DNA of 64,000 nt from Bacteroidaceae bacterium. Its GTDB lineage: Bacteria; Bacteroidota; Bacteroidia; Bacteroidales; Bacteroidaceae. Position numbers and translations under genes: made by a program. Shown here in pieces: positions 9,006-16,083 of the stretch (its first letter is position 1; each line of letters begins with the position of its first letter). The stretch covers positions 1 to 64,000 of the forward strand of contig JAGCPD010000065.1 of assembly GCA_017645305.1 (NCBI GenBank), read 5' to 3'. The notes under the pieces were generated by a model that saw only the letters and a program-made list of their open reading frames with translations, was not told the origin of the DNA and made no database searches.

Positions 9006-10122
9006 ATCTTTAATTCTGGCAGCTGCGGCTTTTAGCCTGACAGCCCCTGTGTTTACTTCATGTAGTAGTAATGATTCTGATGAGAATCTTGACAACCTGG
9101 TTTCTGAGTACACGGTTAACGACAACATGGTTGCCGCCCAGAAGGCAAAATCCGGTAAGGACGAAGCCGTTCTGTTGGTTGCTTTCGGCTCTACCTGGAA
9201 CAATGCCTTCTTGGCTTTTGATAAGACAAAGCAGGCATACGAGGCAGCATTCCCCAATGCCGATGTCTATTTCTGTTTTTCAAGCGACATCTGCATCAAC
9301 CGTGCCAGTGTTGGCGAGAACACAGACGATGAGGGTAACATTGTAAAGCGTGACTACTACGAGCCCCGTTACCTGTTGCATGCTATCGGTGCTGCCAAGT
9401 ACAGCAAGATTTACGTTCAGTCTCTGCAGGTTATCCCTGGCGAAGAATTTGCCGCAGTTGTAGCTTCTGTAAAGAAATTCATGAACAACGGTTACATTGC
9501 CAAGGCTCACTTGGATGATGATTATTTGGCTAAGTTGCAAGAAGATGAGGCTATCTTTCTGGGTATGCCTTTGCTGAACGACCCAGAAGTAGATGTTCCC
9601 GAGGTCGCCGCACAATTGAATGCTCTTTACGCAGCCGAAGCTTCACAAGGCGTTGTTGCCTTTATGGGTCACGGTAACCCCGACACCTATGACACCTTCA
9701 AGGCTAATGTTCGTTACACCCAATTGGAAGTGGCTCTGCAGGCACTTAACCCCAACTACTACGTTGGTACTGTAGATATGCCGGACAATTATAAGCAGGA
9801 TGTTTTGGGTCGTATGCAGGAAAAGGGTATTAACAATGGCAAAGTATTTTTGCACGCTCTGATGTCAATTGCCGGTGACCATGCTCACAATGATATGGCT
9901 GGTGAAGGTGAAGAGTATTGGGATCCGGAAGAAGAGGAGTCTGAGGATAACAGTTGGTTCGAGTATTTCAAGAACAAGGGCTATGATGTTCAGGTTCCCG
10001 TTGTGGGCAATCACCCTCTGGGTTTGTTGGAGCTTCCCGGTATCCTGAATGTTTGGATTCAGCATACCAAGGACGCAGAGTTCTTGGAGGATGCATACCA
10101 TAGCATGTACCCCGAAGAATAA
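8992..10122 (+). CDS. cbiK: Lipoprotein sirohydrochlorin cobaltochelatase, CbiK-type
   Basis: CbiK-type enzymes insert Co2+ (or Fe2+) into sirohydrochlorin. The 376-residue product has LLVAFGSTWNNAF, the histidine of FMGHGNPD (His227) and the histidine of AGDHAHNDMAGE (His297), which correspond to the two key histidines of the Salmonella enzyme. Unlike cytoplasmic CbiK it begins with a lipoprotein signal (lipobox VFTSC, Cys24), so it is exported. An acidic insertion (about residues 308-320) precedes the last conserved histidine (NHPLGLLEL, His341). It sits between the corrinoid receptors and the BtuF-like gene. A periplasmic CbiK near a metal-chelate transporter is known from Desulfovibrio, so a role in metal or tetrapyrrole handling during uptake is possible besides biosynthesis. 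It ends at a strong terminator. Confidence 0.87.
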   Translation: MKKIKSLILAAAAFSLTAPVFTSCSSNDSDENLDNLVSEYTVNDNMVAAQKAKSGKDEAVLLVAFGSTWNNAFLAFDKTKQAYEAAFPNADVYFCFSSDICINRASVGENTDDEGNIVKRDYYEPRYLLHAIGAAKYSKIYVQSLQVIPGEEFAAVVASVKKFMNNGYIAKAHLDDDYLAKLQEDEAIFLGMPLLNDPEVDVPEVAAQLNALYAAEASQGVVAFMGHGNPDTYDTFKANVRYTQLEVALQALNPNYYVGTVDMPDNYKQDVLGRMQEKGINNGKVFLHALMSIAGDHAHNDMAGEGEEYWDPEEEESEDNSWFEYFKNKGYDVQVPVVGNHPLGLLELPGILNVWIQHTKDAEFLEDAYHSMYPEE

Positions 10123-10137
10123 ATATAATTCTGTTAC

Positions 10138-10172
10138 AAAGGCAAAAGGAAGGGCCCTTCCTTTTGCCTTTT
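10138..10172. terminator. Strong terminator after the cbiK-like gene
   Basis: A near-perfect 34-base palindrome centred on GGGCCC has arms AAAGGCAAAAGGAAGGG and its complement, with A and T runs at the ends. It would fold with a small loop and work on both strands. Its right arm contains the TTTG used below as the btuF -33 element. Confidence 0.85.
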
Positions 10173-10184
10173 GAAAATAATCGC

Positions 10185-10192
10185 TATCTTTG
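10185..10192 (+). promoter_or_regulatory. Promoter -7 box of the btuF-like gene
   Basis: TATCTTTG fits TAnnTTTG; TTTG at 10163-10166 lies 18 bases upstream. The ATG at 10197 is only 5 bases behind the box, so the mRNA would be leaderless or nearly so. This gives btuF-btuC a promoter outside the riboswitch. Confidence 0.7.
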
Positions 10193-10196
10193 TGCC

Positions 10197-11360
10197 ATGA
10201 AAAAGAAAAGTAGGGTAGGGGAATTTATTTTTCTTGTGATAATGATAGCCTTCGTCTGTGGATGTTCCAACAAGAACGGAGGCGTGGGATGTGCAGTCGG
10301 CCAGACATCGGAGGATTCCGTTATCGCGGTTACCGTTAAGTATGCAACAGGTTTCACGGTGCGTGATTCTGCTGATATTCGTTTGGTAAACCTCACCAAC
10401 GACCTCTCCTTAAAAGATAAAGGGAATAATTACAGCTTCGCTCTTGTTCGTAGTGATAAGACTGTTGTTCCAGATGGATATACAAAAATTCGTGTCCCAA
10501 TCCAGAGCACCATCTGTATGACTGCCTTGCAATTGTCGAACTTCACCATCCTTGATGCTCATGACGTAGTAAAAGGCATAACAGGAACAAAAAATCTCTT
10601 TAACAAGGATATTCTACAGCGGGTGAAGGACGGAAAAATGGTAAAGATTGGCATGGAGGGTGAATTCGATACGGAGCTTGTTCTTGCTGCTAATCCCGAT
10701 GTGATTTTTATCTCCCCTTCCAAGCGCGGCGGCTATGATGCCATTAAGGAGACGGCCATCACGCTTGTGCCCCATTTAGGCTATAAGGAGCTTGACCCAT
10801 TGGGGCAGGCAGAATGGGTGAAGTTCGTCGGTATGTTCATCGGTAAGGAACGAGAGGCCAATGAACTTTTCTGTGGAATCGAAAAGCGCTATAACGAACT
10901 GAAGAAGAAGGTTGAGGCCTCGAATTATGAAACACTTCCAACCATTACTAGTGGTGAGATGCACTATGGTACTTGGCATGCAGTGGGTGGCAGGAACTAT
11001 TTGGCGCAGATCTTTCGCGATGCCGGGGCAGCGTATGTTATTAATGATAGGGAAACCAGCGGTGAGAATCTGGAGTTCGAGAAAATGTATGCTCTCTCTG
11101 CCAATGCAGACTATTGGCGTATCTTGAACAGTTTCAATGGCGAATTTTCTTATGAAGTTTTGAAGGCTTCCGAACCTCGGAATGAATTGTTGAAGGCTTT
11201 TAAGGAGAAAAAGGTCATTTACTGTAACATGAAGCAGACTCCTTATTATGAGATTTCGCCTGTCAAACCCGATGCCGTGTTAAAGGATTTTGTGGCCATC
11301 TTCCACCCCGAATTGGTAGAACCGGATTATCAGCCTGTTTTCTATAGGTTATTGAAATGA
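10197..11360 (+). CDS. Corrinoid ABC transporter substrate-binding lipoprotein (BtuF-like)
   Basis: This periplasmic binding protein would pass corrinoids (or another metal chelate) from the outer-membrane receptors to the BtuC permease. The ATG at 10197 starts a lipoprotein signal with lipobox VCGC (Cys23); an upstream ATG at 10164 would lie inside the terminator. The body has the two-lobe pattern of the family, with VPIQSTICMTALQLSNFTILDAHDVVKGI near the start and ELVLAANPDVIFIS in the middle. At about 387 residues it is longer than E. coli BtuF, as is common in Bacteroidota. It overlaps the permease start by 4 bases. The substrate is inferred from context; siderophore or heme binding proteins share this fold. 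Confidence 0.82.
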   Translation: MKKKSRVGEFIFLVIMIAFVCGCSNKNGGVGCAVGQTSEDSVIAVTVKYATGFTVRDSADIRLVNLTNDLSLKDKGNNYSFALVRSDKTVVPDGYTKIRVPIQSTICMTALQLSNFTILDAHDVVKGITGTKNLFNKDILQRVKDGKMVKIGMEGEFDTELVLAANPDVIFISPSKRGGYDAIKETAITLVPHLGYKELDPLGQAEWVKFVGMFIGKEREANELFCGIEKRYNELKKKVEASNYETLPTITSGEMHYGTWHAVGGRNYLAQIFRDAGAAYVINDRETSGENLEFEKMYALSANADYWRILNSFNGEFSYEVLKASEPRNELLKAFKEKKVIYCNMKQTPYYEISPVKPDAVLKDFVAIFHPELVEPDYQPVFYRLLK

Positions 11361-12376
11361 AATCAACAAATTTTCTTCTCCTTTTTCTCAGTATTGTTGT
11401 TCTGGCGATTGTTAATTTGCTTCTGGGTTCTGTGAAGATTCCTGTAGATGATATATGCAGGATTCTAGTGGGAGATGATTCTAACGAAATCTGGTTTAAT
11501 ATCATATGGAAGTCACGTCTGCCTCAAGTGTTTACGGCAATTGTCGCCGGTGCGGGTTTGGCCGTCAGCGGCTTGCAGATGCAGACGGTGTTCCGCAATC
11601 CTCTGGCAGGTCCTTCTGTGCTAGGTATCAGTAACGGTTCGGCTCTCGGCGTAGCGTTTGTAGTGTTGCTTTCAGGACGCATTGGTGGAGTGGCGCTTTC
11701 ACGTCTTGGGTATTTGGGCGATGCGGCCATGAGTATTGCTGCCATTGTGGGTGCCTTGGCTGTGTTGACGCTTATCCTATGGATATCGCAGAGGGTGAAG
11801 GGTAATGTTACCTTGCTGATTATTGGTGTTATGATAGGGTATCTGGCAAATGCTGTCATCGGTGTGTTGAAGTTCTTGTCGCCAGATGAAGATGTCAAAT
11901 CGTTCGTAATCTGGGGGTTAGGTTCTTTCTCTCGTGTCTCTGGCGACGAGATGGTGCTGTTCATCGTACTAATGTTCATACTTTTGCCTTTGGCCTGTTT
12001 ATTAGTAAAGTCTATGAACTTGATGCTTTTGGGCGACCGCTATGCGGTCAATCTTGGTCTTAACATCCGTCGTGCCCGTATGTTTGTTATTATTTCCTCT
12101 GGTGTTTTGGTTGCCATCGTTACAGCTTATTGTGGCCCTATCATGTTCATTGGTTTGGCTGTACCCCATTTGGCCCGGGCTATTTTTAGTACTTCTGACC
12201 ATCGTATTCTGATGCCTGCTACGGCACTTTGCGGAGCAGTACTTGCTCTGCTATGCAACTTTATTGCCCGTATGCCAGGTTTTGAAGGTGCCCTTCCTGT
12301 CAACTCCGTTACAGCCCTTGTTGGGGCTCCTGTTATAACGAGTGTATTGTTCCGTCGTCGTCAATCAGAAGAATAG
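11357..12376 (+). CDS. btuC: FecCD-family ABC permease (BtuC-like)
   Basis: This inner-membrane permease has about ten hydrophobic segments and the family signatures RLPQVFTAIVAGAGLAVSGL near the start, FRNPLAGPSVLGIS, and GPIMFIGLAVPHLAR near residue 260. The length of 339 residues is complete. It is coupled to the BtuF-like gene by an ATGA overlap. The partner ATPase (btuD), usually next in line, is absent: the gene is followed at once by the converging cbiJ-cbiD, with which it shares 44 bases tail to tail. The ATPase must be encoded elsewhere or shared with another transporter. Confidence 0.87.
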   Translation: MKSTNFLLLFLSIVVLAIVNLLLGSVKIPVDDICRILVGDDSNEIWFNIIWKSRLPQVFTAIVAGAGLAVSGLQMQTVFRNPLAGPSVLGISNGSALGVAFVVLLSGRIGGVALSRLGYLGDAAMSIAAIVGALAVLTLILWISQRVKGNVTLLIIGVMIGYLANAVIGVLKFLSPDEDVKSFVIWGLGSFSRVSGDEMVLFIVLMFILLPLACLLVKSMNLMLLGDRYAVNLGLNIRRARMFVIISSGVLVAIVTAYCGPIMFIGLAVPHLARAIFSTSDHRILMPATALCGAVLALLCNFIARMPGFEGALPVNSVTALVGAPVITSVLFRRRQSEE

Positions 12377-14144
12377 TCAAATGTCCGTCAGGTAATAAAG
12401 ACTCGCAATATTCGGCACAATGGCTGATGACAACACGGCAAAACCCTTCAATAAGTTCTTTTGGTATTCTTTCCCAGAGTTCACGGGCGAGAGTTAATTG
12501 ACTATTGACCATTGATTGTTGAATATTAGCTTCTTGCAGCATTTCCTGAATGAAGTTAATGTCCATCGTTACCTTCTTGCTGTGGGTGTCAAGATGACCT
12601 TGGGCAAGCTTGACTGCCTTTCCGAGCATCACGCCAAGCGTCACATTGGGGATGGAGAGTTCGCTCGCTATTCGGAGTGTCTCTCCTATATAATTGCCGT
12701 ATTGCACAAAAGCCTGCGCCGGAAGGTCAGGGTAAAGAGCTTTCAAGTACTGCTCACTCTTGAAGCCGCTGTTGATTACCACACGCTCTGTGCCGCTTGC
12801 CTTAGCCACCTCCATACACTTTCGAATGGAATTGATAAAAGCTTCTTCGCTGAAAGGCTTCACGATTCCTGACACGCCAATGATGGAGATTCCTCCTTCT
12901 ATGCCAAGACGAGGATTGAAGGTGCGACGGGCTATGTCCTCTCCGTTGGGGATGGAGAGGACAATGGACAATGGACAATGGATAATGGATAATTGTTCAA
13001 GGTTTCTGCGAATCATTTCGCGGGGGGCTTTGTTGATGGCAGGCTCTCCAGGCGGGAAATCAAAGCCGGGAAGCGTGAACCTGCCAATCCCCTTGCCTGC
13101 ATAGACCTCAATGTTTTTTAATCCTAATGGTATAGACGTGAGGTTTTCCCCCTCTTGGGGGGATGAAAGGGGGGCCACCCTTACCTCAATACCATTCGTG
13201 ACATCAGGGTCGTCGCCAGCCTCCTTGATGCAGTAAGCATAGCCGCTGCCATAGCCGACAGGTACACTGATGGTTTCGCCATCAGGCAAAAGCACAGGCA
13301 CCTCGCTGGGCATTTCGTCTTTGAACAGACGGATAGCAGCAGCTACGGCAGCAGCAGTGGCGCACGTCCCCGTCGTCAGTCCGCTATACAGAGGAAAGAA
13401 CTCAGGCAAGACCTTTTCAACAGCCCGACGAAGACCATGAGGACCATTGACTGTCGTAAGGTTGAAAAGTTGAAAAGTTGAAAAGTTAAAAAGGCGAGGT
13501 CGCTTGATAACGATAATCTGTATCCCTTTCTTCTTTGCTGCCTCTATTTTTTCTGTAAAGCCTCCAGAAAGACCGCTTTCTTTCAATAGAATAGCATCGG
13601 CATCGGGCAAGATGTTATCTTCATAGAAGCACAACTGGTCGTCGGTGGCTCCCTGCTGATGTGCCAACTGAATACTGCTTTCTCTATTCAGTATCCTATA
13701 TATGACCTTCATCCCTTCTCTTTCTAACCGCTTCAGCTTCCCGATGCTTTGCACCCCGGTGGTGGCAAGAAGTGTCCCCCCATGGGGGGATAAGAGGGGG
13801 GCTATATCGCTATAGTCATCAATCCAGGTGATGCTTGGGTCGCGAGGTGGATAGATGCGCTCATAGCGGATAATGGGCACTTGGAGGTCGGAGCAGACAC
13901 GGGCAATCGTCTCGTGCAACTGCGTAGCGAACGGATGGGCGGCATCAACAACGAGCCGAATCCCATGCTCACGAAAGAAAGCCAGCATCGCCTCCCCATT
14001 CATGGCCCCGCTGATGACCGTGCCGTGATGCAGCGAGATGTCCTGCTCACCCGTCTTCGTGCTGTAAAAGTAAGGCGAACCAGCCTCCTCCAGCACCTCT
14101 GCAGCCTTGCGTCCCTCCGTCGTTCCTCCGAATACAAGTAGCAT
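12333..14144 (-). CDS. CbiJ-CbiD fusion: cobalt-precorrin-6A reductase and cobalt-precorrin-5B C1-methyltransferase
   Basis: Two corrin-ring enzymes are joined. Residues 1 to about 215 match CbiJ/CobK: VFGGTTEGRKAAEVL at the start and VDAAHPFATQLHETI at about 66-80. Residues about 252-603 match CbiD: SGLTTGTCATAAAVAAA, VPVGYG, and GISIIGVSGIVKP. CbiD is diagnostic of the anaerobic, cobalt-early route. The junction (about residues 218-229) is encoded by a GTTGAAAA octamer array. Further repeat-derived insertions lie at about 116-124, 325-334, 383-396 and near residue 545, more than in any other gene here. It is last in the cbiHC-cbiET-cbiGF-cbiJD series, 21 bases after cbiGF, and overlaps btuC by 44 bases at the 3' end. 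Confidence 0.92.
   Translation of the reverse strand: MLLVFGGTTEGRKAAEVLEEAGSPYFYSTKTGEQDISLHHGTVISGAMNGEAMLAFFREHGIRLVVDAAHPFATQLHETIARVCSDLQVPIIRYERIYPPRDPSITWIDDYSDIAPLLSPHGGTLLATTGVQSIGKLKRLEREGMKVIYRILNRESSIQLAHQQGATDDQLCFYEDNILPDADAILLKESGLSGGFTEKIEAAKKKGIQIIVIKRPRLFNFSTFQLFNLTTVNGPHGLRRAVEKVLPEFFPLYSGLTTGTCATAAAVAAAIRLFKDEMPSEVPVLLPDGETISVPVGYGSGYAYCIKEAGDDPDVTNGIEVRVAPLSSPQEGENLTSIPLGLKNIEVYAGKGIGRFTLPGFDFPPGEPAINKAPREMIRRNLEQLSIIHCPLSIVLSIPNGEDIARRTFNPRLGIEGGISIIGVSGIVKPFSEEAFINSIRKCMEVAKASGTERVVINSGFKSEQYLKALYPDLPAQAFVQYGNYIGETLRIASELSIPNVTLGVMLGKAVKLAQGHLDTHSKKVTMDINFIQEMLQEANIQQSMVNSQLTLARELWERIPKELIEGFCRVVISHCAEYCESLLPDGHLTILLIDDDGTIHSL
12491..12523. repeat. ATTGACC-type heptamers in the cbiD part
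   Basis: Units TTGACTA / TTGACCA / TTGATTG encode QQSMVNSQL in frame near the C-terminus of the CbiD domain. Confidence 0.7.
12961..12996. repeat. ACAATGG/ATAATGG heptamer array in the cbiD part
   Basis: Five 7-bp units encode LSIIHCPLSIVLS in frame in the CbiD domain. Confidence 0.88.
13148..13176. repeat. G/C-run palindromic element, copy 1
   Basis: A run of C, CTCTT, a run of G, GATGAAA and a second run of G, ending CC, encodes part of PLSSPQEGEN in CbiD. A similar element lies 600 bases away in the same gene. Confidence 0.7.
13460..13492. repeat. GTTGAAAA octamer array at the CbiJ|CbiD junction
   Basis: Three exact 8-bp units plus a partial one encode the linker residues (FNFSTFQLFN) between the CbiJ and CbiD domains. 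The period of 8 is not a multiple of 3, so each single-unit change would shift the frame. Confidence 0.88.
13776..13802. repeat. G/C-run palindromic element, copy 2
   Basis: CCCCCC-ATG-GGGGG followed by ATAAGA and a second G run encodes PLLSPHGG in the CbiJ domain. It resembles the element at 13148-13176. Confidence 0.7.
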
Positions 14145-14165
14145 CTCTATTTACAATTTAACGAT

Positions 14166-16028
14166 TTACCCTTCTCCTTTTCTAAACAGATGCGTGAAGT
14201 GCTTGTTGTATAGCTCTGAAAGGCCCTGGCGGTTGTCGATGGCTTCGCCCACGACAAGCATGGTGGTGAGGGTGAGATTATTGTCGTGAACTATCTTTGC
14301 AAGGTCCTTCAGCTTGCCGCGATAAATCTTCTGGTCTGGCCAGGTGAGGTGGTAACAGGCTGCAACGGGTGTGTCCTCGGGGTATTCCATCAACAATTCT
14401 CTTTGCACGTCATCGACGATGGCTGCAGCAAGGAAGATGCACATCGTGCTTTGGCTGCGAGCCAACAGGTGCAGCTGCTCCTTCTCGGGCATTGGTGTAC
14501 GTCCTTCGCCACGCGTCAAGATGATGGTCTGTGTACGTTCGGGAATGGTAAACTGGCTCCTTAGCTCTGCGGCTGCAGCAAGGAAGGAGGATATTCCTGG
14601 CGTGATGTGATAGGACATCCCATGTTGGTCGAAGAATGCCATCTGCTCCTGTATGGCTCCGAAGATGCAGGGGTCGCCTGTATGCAGACGGACAATAAAA
14701 TGCCCCTTGTCGTAGTGCTCCTTCATCAGCTGACATTGTTCTTCAAGATTCATATCAGCCGACGAACGCACCACTGCCCCTGGCTTGTGGCACTCGGTCA
14801 GAGCCTTTGGAACAAGAGAACCTGCGTAGAGGATGAGGTCAGCCTTTTCAAGCATCTTACGACCTCGCACAGAAATCAAGTCGGGGTCACCAGGGCCAGC
14901 ACCGACAATCTCGATAGACCCTCTCCCAGCCTCTCCCTTGTAGGAAGAGGAGCAGATAGTTCTTCCACTGAAATGGTAACTATTCCCCTCTCTACAAGGG
15001 AGGGGTTGGGGGAGGGTCCGTAGGTGCTTATAGTCTATGGCCAATGCAGCCGTCCAATTTTTGCCCTTCACCTTGGGGATGATGAGCTTGCCATTGTTTG
15101 AACCGAGGATAGCAGCCGCCTCGCAGACGCTGGGCGTACCAACATGCTTCTGAACGGTTTCGCTGGGATTGGGAACTTCGACCTTTGCCAACTCCTCAGC
15201 CGTATAGAACACCACTTCCTCGCCATATTCATTCTCTAACACTTCTATAAATTCCTCGTCTTTCTTCACATCAATCGTACAATACCGATGGGCGCAAGGC
15301 AGCAAGCCTCTGTTTGCAAAAGCCTCGTCTATCTCGTCGTAGATGAATTCATAGTCATCGGGATGATGAGCCAGACCGAAGCCAATCGTCCCCACCATCG
15401 GCACAAAATGCAGTTCAAGCATACCGTGGGGGGCATGACGAATATAGGGCGAAACGATTATCAGCAGACGGTATTTCTTGGGGTCAGCCTCGCTGATGTC
15501 ATGGATGATGGTGACATGCTCTGGCTTCGTTGCCTCTAAGTAGTCGGTACCCTCATCGCGAACCTCTATCAACAGAGCTGTAGGCTTGCGGTTAACGAAA
15601 GCAAAAATGCAGTCGTTCATGTCGTCGATGTCGCTGGCTACCGGCCAATCGAATCGTTTCTCAAACGTATCCAATGCCCACAGCCCAGCGTTGTCGCTCT
15701 GGGTGGTGATAACCTCGTGAGCACCTATGATGCCGGCAATTTCTCGCGTCAAATCATTCGCTCCTCCGATGTGTCCGCTGAGCACAGAAATGACATTCTG
15801 TCCCAAACTGTCGATACACACCACCGCTGGGTCTTCATGCTTGTCCTTGATGTATGGGGCAATGGTTCTCACACAGACACCCATCGCTCCGATGAAGATG
15901 AAGGCATCAAACTTTGACCATTGACCTCTGACCATTGTCCGTTCAATGATTGTAGCACCCAACTCTCTTTTCAATGTCGAGGCGATACTGCTTCCAGCCT
16001 CACTAATCTGTATAATCGCTATTCTCAT
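14166..16028 (-). CDS. CbiG-CbiF fusion: cobalt-precorrin-5A hydrolase and cobalt-precorrin-4 C11-methyltransferase
   Basis: Residues 1 to about 335 match CbiG: FIGAMGVCVRTIAPYI, the strongly conserved LSGHIGGANDLTREIA at about 83-98, and a C-terminal CbiG part with PSVCEAAAI. Residues about 372-620 match the methyltransferase CbiF/CobM: IVGAGPGDPDLISVRG, a SAM-binding glycine-rich start, and DLILYAGSLVP. The linker (about residues 337-371) is encoded by a 102-bp inverted-repeat element. A second repeat-derived stretch (VRGQWSK) is at about residues 29-39. CbiF acts just before CbiG, so the fusion joins consecutive steps. It lies 30 bases behind cbiET. Confidence 0.93.
   Translation of the reverse strand: MRIAIIQISEAGSSIASTLKRELGATIIERTMVRGQWSKFDAFIFIGAMGVCVRTIAPYIKDKHEDPAVVCIDSLGQNVISVLSGHIGGANDLTREIAGIIGAHEVITTQSDNAGLWALDTFEKRFDWPVASDIDDMNDCIFAFVNRKPTALLIEVRDEGTDYLEATKPEHVTIIHDISEADPKKYRLLIIVSPYIRHAPHGMLELHFVPMVGTIGFGLAHHPDDYEFIYDEIDEAFANRGLLPCAHRYCTIDVKKDEEFIEVLENEYGEEVVFYTAEELAKVEVPNPSETVQKHVGTPSVCEAAAILGSNNGKLIIPKVKGKNWTAALAIDYKHLRTLPQPLPCREGNSYHFSGRTICSSSYKGEAGRGSIEIVGAGPGDPDLISVRGRKMLEKADLILYAGSLVPKALTECHKPGAVVRSSADMNLEEQCQLMKEHYDKGHFIVRLHTGDPCIFGAIQEQMAFFDQHGMSYHITPGISSFLAAAAELRSQFTIPERTQTIILTRGEGRTPMPEKEQLHLLARSQSTMCIFLAAAIVDDVQRELLMEYPEDTPVAACYHLTWPDQKIYRGKLKDLAKIVHDNNLTLTTMLVVGEAIDNRQGLSELYNKHFTHLFRKGEG
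14917..15018. repeat. 102-bp inverted-repeat (MITE-like) element at the CbiG|CbiF junction
   Basis: Two 26-base arms (14917-14942 and 14993-15018) are inverted copies with 3 mismatches, flanking a 50-base centre that contains a further ATAGTT/AACTAT pairing. The length is exactly 34 codons and it is read through in frame as the linker between the CbiG and CbiF domains (LPQPLPCREG... and ...GEAGRG). No transposase is encoded and no target duplication is obvious. Confidence 0.85.
15913..15943. repeat. TTGACCA-type heptamers near the cbiG start
   Basis: TTGACCA / CTGACCA units encode MVRGQWSK at about residues 29-39 of CbiG. Confidence 0.65.
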
Positions 16029-16033
16029 TATTA

Positions 16034-16083
16034 TTTACTTTTTCACCCTTTTACCTATTCAACTTTTCACCTTTTTACCTTTC
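16034..16083. repeat. TTTTTACC/TTTTCACC-type array between cbiET and cbiGF
   Basis: Degenerate TTTTCACC / TTTTACCT units span the last codons of cbiET (GKKVKS) and the short gap to cbiGF. Confidence 0.7.

Noticed and set aside
10164..10196. Earlier start for the btuF-like gene
   Set aside because: It lies inside the terminator and before the -7 box; the lipoprotein signal begins at 10197.
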